This document shows positions 1 through 10,047 of a stretch of 64,000 nucleotides of DNA, piece by piece; within the stretch, counting starts at the first letter, position 1; each line of letters starts with the position of its first letter. The DNA comes from Liolophura sinensis (taxonomy: Eukaryota; Mollusca; Polyplacophora; Chitonida; Chitonidae). The notes below the pieces were generated by a model, which did not search any database, had not been told where the DNA came from, and was given only the letters and a program-made list of their open reading frames with translations. Made by a program: the position numbers and the translations under genes. Location of the stretch: assembly GCF_032854445.1 (NCBI RefSeq), contig NC_088295.1:64091249-64155248 (forward strand). The letters run 5' to 3'.

Positions 1-330
1 TAAATCCCGTTCCACAGAGCTATCAGTGTACGGTACGAGAAAGCTGATCTGTGGGACAAGGCATGCACATCACTACAGCCACGCGGTGGGTAGCTCCTAC
101 CAGAGCTCTGGCACTTGGCAGGCCCCTCGTTCAACCGGCTGTAACCCTCCCTTCTACAGACGTATTGATTCAAAGCCGCTTATGGCCGCCGTCAACGGAG
201 TGCAATTGGTGCCATCAGCATCAAATAGATCATCAGCTTCTTTTTTTTCCCTTTGCATGTGGACATAACAAATAGGGCAGGAAAATGAACAGAGAAGACA
301 AAAAATAGAAAGCGGACCTGCACTCTCCTG
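1..330. other. Window-edge segment with unresolved coding potential
   Basis: This end is richer in G and C than what follows. On the minus strand a good-looking acceptor (TTGTCCCACAG) lies just right of position 74, and the sequence from there to the window edge is open in two frames, one reading ISFLVPYTDSSVERDL. On the plus strand, a frame is also open from about position 17 to the TAA at 266-268. Only one of these can be real, and neither resembles a family I know. The minus acceptor is not in the phase required by the exon at 2587-2691, so at least one further exon would be needed to link them. It could also be non-coding. Confidence 0.2.
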
Positions 331-1723
331 TGTTGTGCCAACAAATGCAATATCGAAATTTCATAAGCAAGTTGTGGTTCTCTAATGGTGAAGAGGGGAT
401 GATTCGCACACATTTAAGTTATAAAAAATATCTTTATACCCATGCCTGTTTTTATTATACAACATCTCCATCTACTGCCAAAACCATTATCCTGCATAAA
501 TGGATCATGAATAATTCATAGGAGGTTACACTGAATTGATCTGGTTTGATTACAAATCTCAGGTGTACATTTCAACCGACATTTGTTGCTGCCAGTGTCT
601 ACAATTACTCATGAAAGACAGTTCCACTTTAAAACTAACGAGGACTAAGAATGCATGAAAATCTTCTGCAATTGTAATGCTTTACGCCTGCAATAAATAT
701 AGTGCTTCGTGACAAACTACAAATAGCCAATTTTACTCATAAAAATATTCATTTCAACGAGCCCATCAAATCATGTATAAACCCTCTTGTCTTGAATGGT
801 TACCAATTCAAATCACAATCCATCAAAAACAACTGAACAAAAACAAACATAACCATAGCTATGGTGGGGTGTTTATGGGTTAAGTCCACAAGGCAAACTT
901 TTTACATCACAAATTTGTGATTATGGTGAAGCAAATAACTGAATATTATTTGTCCAAGCTGAGTGATAAACGATCATAATGAATATGATGTGTGACCTAA
1001 TGAAATGCAACTACAATGTGGACTGACAGAACAACTTGATAAATTGCCAGTCTAAACTGACAGATGACCTTTCCTAGCTGCAATCCCAACAAATGCTTCA
1101 TCGTAACTGACTTGTGACAAGATTCAACCTTCAACTGTGCTTACAGAGCAACTTAACTCATAACAACGTAACATTCTTTTTATTTTTCTTGAACAACGGC
1201 CAAGAGATTTAAGTTTGCCTTTTAGATGAAATCATCAAAAGATACATACAGTAATCACCTATCACTTCAAGGAATTTTCTAGCAAATTGATCACCTTTCA
1301 GTTAATGAAATATGATGTGAAATTCATTTTGTGTGATTATAACAGTAAATCCCATAATTTCAAACAATTTTTAACAACTGTTCACCCAAGTGTACTAAAG
1401 TTCCTACAACAGGGCAATCAGTTGAGAAAAAATTCATGGAATCACAGGTGATTTGCTGAGTGTACTTTAGTCATGTTGACAGTAGCTATTTGATTGTGTA
1501 AAAATAAGGTCAAGGTATCACTTACACTGGCTAGAAAACATTAAAGACATAAACATGTAGCTAGTTCTGAAAGAAAATCGATTTTTTAAAGAGAAAAACT
1601 CAAGGACTCCCAGAACATAATGAACAATACAGTTCAAAATGCCTGAATCCTAATTTAGCCAGATCTTTGGGGTTTACTTATATGTTACACCATACAATAC
1701 GACAAGTTATTAAGGAATTACTT
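331..1723. other. AT-rich non-coding stretch
   Basis: No convincing exon or repeat was seen. One minus-strand pair of good splice signals (TTTTCTTTCAG acceptor near 1566 and a GTAAGTG donor near 1525) brackets 41 bases, but the phase does not fit the exon at 2587-2691. It is treated as background. Confidence 0.5.
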
Positions 1724-1736
1724 TCAACCCAAATAA

Positions 1737-1969
1737 GGGGCCTTTGTTACCTGGTTGTTAGCATGCCAGTTCAGCACAATGACCCAGGAGCCTCTCACAT
1801 ATGCCATAGTGGTGAGTTTGTCCAGGTCATGTTGACTTCCCCTCCAGTAAAACATGGGGAGGTCTCTCAGCAACCTGTGGATGGTTGTAAGCTTCCACCA
1901 GGCTCTGACCAGTTTCCTTTCGACGTATAAGTGAAATATTCTTCAGTACAGCGTAAAACACCAATCAAA

Positions 1970-2008
<39 letters not shown>

Positions 2009-2009
2009 A
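1737..2009 (+). mobile_element. tRNA-derived SINE, full length, family 1
   Basis: A tRNA-like head with a degraded promoter box is followed by the family body and the 3' signature of AAATATTCTT, a TACxGCGTAAAA-type motif and CACCAATCAAAT, ending in a long AAAT repeat (about 1969-2009). It is flanked by a 13-bp perfect target-site duplication, TCAACCCAAATAA, at 1724-1736 and 2010-2022. This shows insertion by target-primed reverse transcription using the LINE machinery of the host. The open frame across 1667-1930 is SINE sequence, not a gene. Confidence 0.93.
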
Positions 2010-2060
2010 TCAACCCAAATAATATCAAGAAGCGTATTTCAAATGTAAGACTTGAAGAGA

Positions 2061-2295
2061 GGCCTCTGTAGCTCAGTTGGTTAGCACACTAGTGCAGCGT
2101 CATGACCCAGGAGACTCTCAAGCCCAGTTCATGCTGGCTTCCTCTCTGGCCGGGAAGGTTTTCAGCAATCTGCGGATGGTCGTGGGTTTCCCCTGGGCCC
2201 TGCCCGGTTTCCTCCCACCATAATGCTGGCTGCCAACGTATAAGTGAAATATTTTTGAGTACGGCTTAAAACACCAATCAAATAAATAAATAAAT
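2061..2295 (+). mobile_element. tRNA-derived SINE, full length, family 1
   Basis: The head GGCCTCTGTAGCTCAGTTGG is a clear tRNA 5' half containing a polymerase III A box. A B-box-like region around CAAGCCCAGTTC follows, then the common body (GGATGGTCGTGGGTTTCC, CCTCCCACCATAATGCTGG) and an AAAT tail. It lies about 50 bases downstream of another copy in the same orientation. No clean target-site duplication was found directly at its borders. Confidence 0.93.
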
Positions 2296-2586
2296 CAAAT
2301 GCAACAGAAACAAACTGACAAAAAGCTGGTGTGGTGTACTGTTTCTAGTCCCTGGTTAACAGCAATCATAGAGCTTTTTGAACAGTCTTATAGTAGTTAA
2401 ATGCCAATATCTTTCAGCAACACGACAGGCAAGTCTGCTGATCAGATGTGAACAAGTTCATCAGTAACTTGACAAAGACTGGTGAAGTCCAGGTCTGTCC
2501 ATTCATAAAACAGACCACTATCATATACGCAAATAATTATGGAGTTAAATAACAAAGATGAAATCAAACATATCAGTTTGTCTTAC
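2296..2586. other. Presumed intron, no feature seen
   Basis: AT-rich sequence downstream (on the minus strand) of the candidate first coding exon. No second exon in matching phase was recognised. Confidence 0.4.
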
Positions 2587-2691
2587 CTGCCTGTAAGATG
2601 CAATCACCATATGAATGCGATGTAAGAACTGGAATATGCAAGTCCTCCCTGATGGAATGCCTCCCTTCTCCAAACCTGTCCATTGTTTTCC
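2587..2691 (-). CDS. Candidate first coding exon, unknown protein
   Basis: On the minus strand this 105-base segment is bounded by a textbook acceptor (TTTTTGCAG, right edge) and a textbook donor (GGCAG followed by GTAAGA, left edge). Eight bases in, an ATG sits in a near-ideal translation start context (AAAACAATGG). From it the frame is open to the donor, reading MDRFGEGRHSIREDLHIPVL and then a further 13 codons, and ends in phase 1. The predicted peptide is charged, with no signal peptide or membrane segment. Without the ATG, the exon is also open in a second frame. I do not recognise the family. The gene would run left, out of the window. A 5' untranslated exon could lie at the promoter-like patch near 5.5-5.8 kb. 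The splice sites are strong; the coding claim is moderate. Confidence 0.45.
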
Positions 2692-4720
2692 CTGCAAAAA
2701 TATATGACATCTAATTAAATTAAGTTATAATCATTTCAATAAAATTTACAGATTATTTTTTGCTGTGTTGTATATAAGCTTTATTGCAAACGCTGGCAGT
2801 ATTTGGAACTAGTATTCAACAGAAAACAAAGTGTAAGGGACAGACTGAAATTAATATACGTCTGGTGAATACCATGTGCATTAATACATCGGGTTTCCAG
2901 AGGGTTTGATGTGGCAACATTACACATATACTGCAATACCAAGCTTCTGTTCTGTTCAAAGATACAAAAGACAATGTATCTTTGAATGAAGAGGGATTGT
3001 TTATGAATGCATGTATGTTGTTCAAATTGTCCAACAATATAAAGCTTCACACAACCTTCAGTCCACTCCATAGCAAAGTGTCTTCAACAGCTCTCGTGCT
3101 GAAACCGAAAGTTATCTCCCTTATGTGAGCTATCAAAATCAACACACTTATCTCCCTTGATCTATATTACAATACGGGCCACAGACCCCCATTAGTTTTC
3201 CATAAGCGACAATGTTAACGTTTAGTTCTGTAGCTCAGTCCCAAACATTCCGTGGCCAATAAGCTTTAGTGCATACCTGGCCCTGCCTGTGAGAAAGAAG
3301 CCATAAAAATCTTGACACAGGTTGACCGTCAAAATCTGGACCTTTCTATGCCGGCAGCTGGGAGGGGTGCCTAGCAACCGCCAAGGGGACGTCACCGCAG
3401 ACTCATCACCACCTGTCTCCTTGTGTCCTCTCGCCCAGAATTTCAAACTTTCATCATTAAAACTCATACCTGCCCAAAGCTTAGACAATTTCCATCATTT
3501 TGATACCAAGCTGTACCTGTACAGCAAAAACGGCAGGCTGGCAGCAAAAAAAGACTTCACACCCTAAAATACACAGAACTACAATCGTCTGTGTCCTATC
3601 ACACCAGCCAACTTTTTCAAACTCAATAATTTTTCCACCACGTAATTCCTACTACCTCTAAACCTCACACACAAAGTTAGGGTTTGATACATGCAAAAAC
3701 TTTTGGGTAGGAGGAATTTAACTTGGGGTACCCTTATCTTGGAAATGTGTCTGTTTGTCCGTTCTCAAGCACGAAGTTCAAAGCTCTGTAATGCACATAC
3801 CGTTCAAAATATCTCAACCAGGTCAAATGTTTTGGAAAGCTGGCATGTATATCTGTGAGAAAAATGAAAAAAATCCAATGACCAGGTATTTTACATTTTC
3901 CAATAACAAACATTTAGAAAACGGAAGTTGTAATGGGGGTCTGTGTCCATACTGGCACATTTTCTGCTCCTGCTTTTCCCAATTCTTTTTTTCACAAAAC
4001 ACATACGTCAGAGCTGAGGTATACAAAATGACAGTTCCTGGAAGAACCAGACGTGGTTAAACCTTCTACATGAATAATTCACTATTTGGAATAGAGACAA
4101 AATTATTCTTCAAACAGTTATTGCAAACTTCAACTTTTTCACTTTTGTTGGTGGCTAATATACACATTATTCCTACAGAATGTTTCTGGCATACTTTAAT
4201 CCATGTAAATATCTACTGAGAAAAAACAAATAAGAGACTATAAGAGACTAAGATACAATCAAAACCATATACGTTAGATTTTTTATTATGATAATTACCC
4301 ATAAACGCATGTTTCAGCTCTTACAAAGCAACTTGATTGTGCTGATGTATGTAGAGGCTTGATCAGATATAAAGTTAAATCATTTCAAAACTTATTTGTA
4401 AACTTAAAGATGTTTCAGCATCTTATTACCTTTTCAGGCAGGCTTTGGGTAGCTGTAGTTGTCATTTAGGGACCTTATGTTTACTTCAGAAAAGCTACAT
4501 GTCAGCAGTCAGTCTCTCTTACATGAAAATAACCATTAGCCTGCTAAACTGACCAAATACTGTCCCATATGGTTATGAAGGTGCAATTCCTTGAGCTCTT
4601 GGCAGTTCTAAATTTTAAGGCATGCAGCAATAAAAGAACTATGAATATATTATTTAACACTACATCTGACGCGTGTATTCTTCAAAAGATAAAAGTTGTT
4701 TCATGATGGTCACTACAATG
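2692..4720. other. Presumed intron or spacer
   Basis: Mostly AT-rich. A GC-richer patch at about 3290-3470 contains GACGTCAC (3388-3395, a CRE-like core) next to CCTAGCAACC, an RFX half-site-like motif. Frames open through this patch on both strands (80-100 codons) show no recognisable domain. Nothing else was supported. Confidence 0.35.
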
Positions 4721-4940
4721 TATTTATTTTATTGGTGTTTTATGCCGTACTCAAGAATATACGCTTTCACTTATACGCTGGTGATCAGCATTATGGTGTG
4801 AGGAAACCAGACAGAGCCCGTGAGAAACCCAATACCATATGCATGTAGAGCAGACCTTCCCACATATGGCTGGAGAGGAAGCCAGCATGAGCCAGACTTG
4901 AACTCACAGCTACTGCATTGCTGAGAGGCTCCTGGGTTTT
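4721..4940 (-). mobile_element. tRNA-derived SINE, family 1, head partly lost
   Basis: Inverted copy: the TTTATT-type tail and ATTGGTGTTTTATGCCGTAC lie at the left, and the body continues to the reverse complement of CCAGGAGCCTCTC at the right. The outer tRNA half is missing. The copy is diverged. Confidence 0.88.
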
Positions 4941-5489
4941 TGCTTATATATGCTTGGCCGTCAGTTTTAAGGGTGATGGTGTCTTTCGAGAATGACATCA
5001 TGTTCAATTGAGGCAGCACCATAAATATGCCAGCACTGAGACCTTCTGCGAGACACCCACCGGTATGTTACTGCAACATCATTCGTAATCACAGTGGCGG
5101 TGACAAGTTTGATATTTGGATTGCAGAGAGGAGTGAGCATATTGTCTGTAAACAAACCACAATCCATAGACTGGTTGATTAGGCTATCCATTTTGGGATG
5201 TCGCCGTATTTATCAAACACCAGGAAAGATCACCCCTCCCCCTCCCAGATCTGCTGTACAGTGCCAATAGAAACAAAGTAACACAGTTGTTGTTGTTGCC
5301 CGAGATGAACTGAGTTTGATCCCGTGCTGCCACTGATTGAGGCGACTAGAGTGACAAGAAAAGGCTGATTCTCCCGTGTTAAAGGCAATGGCATTGAGAG
5401 ATTTCGTCATAAACATCACATAAATGCCATAAATGACATATGTAAATAAAACAGAACACGAATATGTTCGTCGAATCAAAGTACGAGTC
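4941..5489. other. Spacer, no gene recognised
   Basis: Moderately GC-rich sequence with short overlapping open frames on the minus strand that show no recognisable domain or splice pair. Confidence 0.35.
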
Positions 5490-5800
5490 AAAAATTGTAG
5501 ACAGCGAACCCAATCACGTGATACGAGTTGTCTGCCGCGGGCTGACGACTTGTTAAAGGGAAAGGTGCGCAGTATACTTTAAAACTCCACTGCGGTATCT
5601 GTTCAGAGTTTGTAATTTCTGACCTTAGCATTAAGATGCAGGAATTTATAGGGATCACGGACAACTACCTTCGGTCTCGGTCGATATGGTGATTCAGACT
5701 CCAAGTACTAAAGCTGATACAAACTGCCAGAACAACACACGTTTAGTTTTACACAGTATGCTGATCGTGTAGTGATGCCCTTGAATGACGAATGAAAGTG
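5490..5800 (-). promoter_or_regulatory. CpG-enriched promoter-like patch
   Basis: CpG dinucleotides are visibly more frequent here than in flanking sequence (for example CCGCGG, GTGCGC, TTCGGTCTCGGTCG). A perfect 10-base palindrome ATCACGTGAT (5513-5522), a strong E-box of the USF/TFE class, directly overlaps an upstream CCAAT. On the minus strand, ACCGAAG followed by GTAGTTG near 5670 could be the donor of a 5' untranslated exon feeding the coding exon at 2587-2691. A plus-strand transcript could start here as well. No TATA box stands out. The promoter call is inferred from composition and motifs only. Confidence 0.3.
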
Positions 5801-6550
5801 CATGAAGACTGAGGACTTTATATAATGAATTCTCCCTTACTACAGGAAAACGAATGTCCCAGATATGACGTACCGGAATTTTGGCATGAAAATATTCCTC
5901 AACCAGTAATCACTTTCCTCGGACTAACTCTATGTGAGGTCTTCATTCAACGGTTCTGAAAGTAGGCTGTGAAAGACAGCTTCCCAGAGACATTCTTCTC
6001 ATTCCAGAAACTGGATATCAAATGTGACCCACCCAATTTATTTTTTAATGCAGTGCAAATGTCACCAGGAAACGTGAGGTATAGTTTAGCCCCACAACAA
6101 TGCCAGCCTCGGTGCCGTGACTCAGCATATTTAATATAAATTTCCTTGTGACGTCGCTGATCATGTCTGTTGTCCAAAGTATGATGTTTTATCGCACTAT
6201 GGGGTTATGTTTATGTAGTATCATAACCCTATATGTAAGCATTGACTTGCACTCCTTGGTCATCAGTGTGCTGTCCTCAACATACTGTTGTCCATTTCTG
6301 CATCCCACGTATGTCAGTTTAGTGATATACTTCGCCTTGCAAGCTTGCACAGGTCAAGAACTTCTCCATGTGCATGATGTATGAGCAGCATCTTTCATTC
6401 ATGCACCATGTTTGAAATTTCCATATAATCGCTAGGCAAGATTCAGAATTTGTCTACTTCTTACATTACCTTATGTGGAGGCCTACTTTGAAAAAGCTGA
6501 AGGTTTGGTCAGCTGTCTCCTAGTATTGCCTAGCGGACATTTGCAAACAT
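5801..6550. other. Spacer, no gene recognised
   Basis: Two CRE-like cores are present (TGACGTA near 5868 and TGACGTC near 6150). The open frames of 70-80 codons have no splice support or recognisable domain. Confidence 0.35.
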
Positions 6551-6811
6551 TTATTTATTTTATTGGTGTTTTACGCAGTACTCAAGAATATTTCACTTAT
6601 ACGACTAAGGCCAGCATTATAGTGGATGAAAACAGGGCAGAGTCTGGGGAAAACCCACCACCATCCGCGGGTTGCTACCAGACCTTCCCACTTCCCAATG
6701 AGAGGAAGCCAGCATGAGCTGGACTTGAACTCACGCCGACCGCATTGGTGAGAAGATCCTGGGTCATTACCCTGAGCTGGCACGCTAACTAACTGAACCA
6801 CATAGGCCCCA
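6551..6811 (-). mobile_element. tRNA-derived SINE, full length, family 1
   Basis: Inverted copy with a TTTATTTATTTTATTGG tail at the left and the reverse complement of the complete tRNA head (ACTAACTGAACCACATAGGC) at the right. Head, body and tail are all present. The short frames read through it on both strands are repeat-derived. Confidence 0.92.
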
Positions 6812-8507
6812 CATCAAACATGGCAGATGTTGGCCATGTACATTGATGTGTCTACATAAACATAGCCCCACAGAACTACTTGTAAACATGTACTTCTTCA
6901 AATCTGTCTTTTTCTGATACACTGGCATGTTTTCTTTTATTACAACTGCATTTTATTGCATTTAAAAGTAGCTAGCTAGGTAGACCCTATGAGAACATGT
7001 TGTTAGTGTACTTCTCTTGGTACATCAGGTATCAACATTTATATTTTTCCATATTAGAGTGTGAAGATATGCATCGTCTGACAGACCAGACACGAATGTT
7101 GGCAATGCCGGCATCCGTAGATCCTGGCTGAAAAGTACATATACTGGTAGGTACATTTATAAACCCACTCATATTTAGTGCTTTAAAGGGCCTACACCAG
7201 AGATTTTTGCCATCATCCAAATCCAATCAAATTTTTGCCATTATTTTGAAACAGCCCAAAAAATTTATACTGTCTGTTACTGTTCAAATTGGTAACAGAA
7301 CATGTAAAATTTATCATGTGGATGGCTGTATAACCTTTTTGAAATTTAGAATCATTTTAACTCTATGAATAGTGCAAGTGTGAGACAATATAGTTTGAGC
7401 TAGTCTTGGTAAATAGAGAAAATTTGATTAGCTAATACAGGTCTTTTGCCAGAATTTTCTGCTATAGTCTCTAGTATGAGTTGCCAACATTTTTTTTTCT
7501 TCATGGTTCATTGGTAGTTAGAATGAGACTTAGAATTAGAATAAGCACAGAATTGCAAGAAATATTTAGATTTGCTGTAGAGCTAGCAGAAACTGAATGT
7601 ACATGTAGCCTCATTTGAATGTAGGGCTTGGTGGACGGGTTGCTTTCATCAATTATTTTTATAGCGTACAAAGGCTTGTATACACGCATTTGTGTTCAAT
7701 ATGGATATACCATTTAACTGGAGTGGATTTTCTGGTTGTGACAAACGGTGCTATAAGTTATTTTTGTGTGTCCGTCTGTGGGTGGGTGAGAGTCTTGGGC
7801 TGTTGATCAGCTGATGTGTTGGTCTGTTAGTGGATAAAATCTTTTGTGTCTTATCTTTTAACATCAACGAAGCTTTTTATAAGAGGCTTGAATGCAAGAC
7901 GACTCTGATGTTTTGTGGGATATGGCAGCAATGGGAGATTTTCGAGTTCGAACTCTTTTAGAAGTAGTAAAAGTGCAACTTATCATGTGTCCTGTCAGAA
8001 ATGTTAGACAAACGTTTTTGATCACATTCACTATGACAAGGGTGTCTGAAAAAATGTCATAAAGTGTAATTTAGAGTAGACAAATGATGCAGAAAATTGA
8101 GAATCTGAATGTTTGTGAACTTCAAAAATTTCTAAAGGAAAGAAGTGTCATTAGTGCCTCTGCAAAAGGGTGAGGAAGGTGATCGGTCAGTTATTTTCAT
8201 CAAAGGCTGCCTAACAATTTTCACTGTTCATGGGACACAGTAGGAATGTTTTTACCTTTGACGACAAAAGAGTTCCAGACCCAAACTCCCCTCTTGCAGA
8301 TATGTGCTTGTCTATGCCACCAGTCAGTTCAGCATTTCTTTTATTGGCAGGGCTTATGTTTTGAAGATTTCATGTCCTCTGATAGGGCTTTCCTATCCGT
8401 GTTGAGGCTGTAACTCCTAATGTTTTGAAGGTACATTGAATTTTAATTTTTGTTGATCAGAACATTGACATATTGGTGAGATATTGTCCAACTAGGTTCT
8501 ATGTACA
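6812..8507. other. AT-rich non-coding stretch
   Basis: No splice pair, RNA gene or repeat family was recognised. Confidence 0.4.
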
Positions 8508-8642
8508 TATTTATTTGATTGGTGTTTTACACCATACTCATATTTCACCTATACGAGAGCGGCCGGCATTATGGTGGGAGGAAAACGGGCAGAGCCCGAT
8601 GGAAACACACTATCATCTGTAGGTTGCTTCCCATGTACGGCC
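8508..8642 (-). mobile_element. SINE fragment, family 1, 5'-truncated
   Basis: Inverted copy running from the TTTATTTGATTGGTGTTTTAC tail through CCGGCATTATGGTGGGAGG to about CCATGTACGG, where homology stops. The tRNA head is absent, the usual pattern of incomplete reverse transcription. Confidence 0.9.
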
Positions 8643-8854
8643 CAACTGGGGTCTAGGCGTATATACCTGTATATCGATAGACTGTGAATTTTTTTTTGCT
8701 GCAGGCTATATGCAATTGTTCTGAATTCATACATTTCAGAGGTGTTACCTCATGGGCTAAAGCACTTGACAGAGATAAATTTGGTCATGCACATTTAGCT
8801 GTGGGACGTGCTTGCAACGTACATGTACATTTATCCAATAACAGTCCGGCTCAA

Positions 8855-9080
8855 AGATCCAGGAGCCTCCCAACAATGTGATTACTGTGAGTTCAAGTCC
8901 AACTCATGCTGCATGCTTCCTCTCTGGCCATACGTGGGACGTTCTGACAGCAACCTGTGGATGGTCGTGGATTTCCTCTGAGCTCTGCTTGGTTTCCTCC
9001 CACCATAATGCTGGCTGCTGTCGTATTAGTGAAATATTCTCGAGTACGGCGTAAAACACCAATCAAATAAATAAATAAAT
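8855..9080 (+). mobile_element. SINE, family 1, missing the outer tRNA half
   Basis: Starts near CCAGGAGCCTCCCAAC, keeps the B-box-like GAGTTCAAGTCC, the full body and the ATCAAATAAATAAAT tail. It lies about 210 bases from the oppositely oriented fragment at 8508-8642, so the two could pair as an inverted repeat in RNA. Confidence 0.9.
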
Positions 9081-9924
9081 TAATTTATGCAATAAAGAGG
9101 TTTCCATGGTAACCAAATTGTCATTGGCTTCAAACAGATTTGTTGGCATATTGTATGTGTTTACTTATGCATGAAATATATAATATTGTGTATGAAACCG
9201 AATACGAGATAATGTTCCATAAATGAAATAGTTCGTTTTAAATATATATGAAATTAAAAGAAATAAAAATGTTCTTGACCCAAACCATTCTGGTTGCAGT
9301 CTCAACTCCAGCAAGAGTAGTGGTCTAATTTAAATTACTTTGAGTCATCCAGTTTCCTCCTTACTGTTATTGTATAAGTGCAAGATTCTGTGATAAACAT
9401 CAGTCTGATGATATACAAATGATATTATACATCTGTCTTTGTAAACATATTTGTTGTGGTGATGTTCAATCTGTGTGCTTTATTGGAAGATAACAGTCAG
9501 CATTAAAATATTCTGTGCCTATCAGTAAATTACTACATGTACATGGATGTATGCAGTGAAGAAACACAGGTGTGTTTAATTGCTCTGTACTACAGCCACT
9601 GCCACAGGTATACAGGCGTGGGAAACTGTGTGACACAGATCTGTTACATGCAGCCATACTACAACTAATCAATCATTTTCCTTTCAGTTGTCCATTGAAC
9701 TATTCAGATTTGCAAATGTGCATAAATATAAATATAGTAAGGAGGAAAGCAGCAGATATTTATCCCAGTTTGTTTCGCTCTGTGGACATGTGTATTTGCA
9801 TGTATACATACAGATACCGCCTGCATGGGTACGTATATACAGTGTATTATATGATCTGACATGCATCTGTAGTATTTACAGAATACGTTTTTCTTATTAT
9901 TGTACTGTATGATTTACTCAGTCT
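9081..9924. other. AT-rich non-coding stretch
   Basis: Overlapping open frames at 9570-9910 are on both strands, with no splice support or known domain. Nothing else was seen. Confidence 0.4.
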
Positions 9925-10047
9925 GATTTGATTTGTGCTTTACACCATACTCAAGAATATTTCACTTATATGACGGCGGCCAGCTTTATGGTGGGTGGAA
10001 ACAGGGCAGGGCCAACGGGAAACCTGTGACCACCCACTGACAGACCA
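9925..10047 (-). mobile_element. SINE fragment, family 1, 5'-truncated
   Basis: Inverted copy from GATTTGTGCTTTACACC through ACGGCGGCCAGCTTTATGG to about CACCCACTGACAGACC. The AAAT tail has decayed and the head is absent. It is an old copy. Confidence 0.85.

Noticed and set aside
1525-1566. 41-base minus-strand exon between strong splice signals
   Set aside because: Open in only one phase, which does not follow from the exon at 2587-2691. No linking exon was found.
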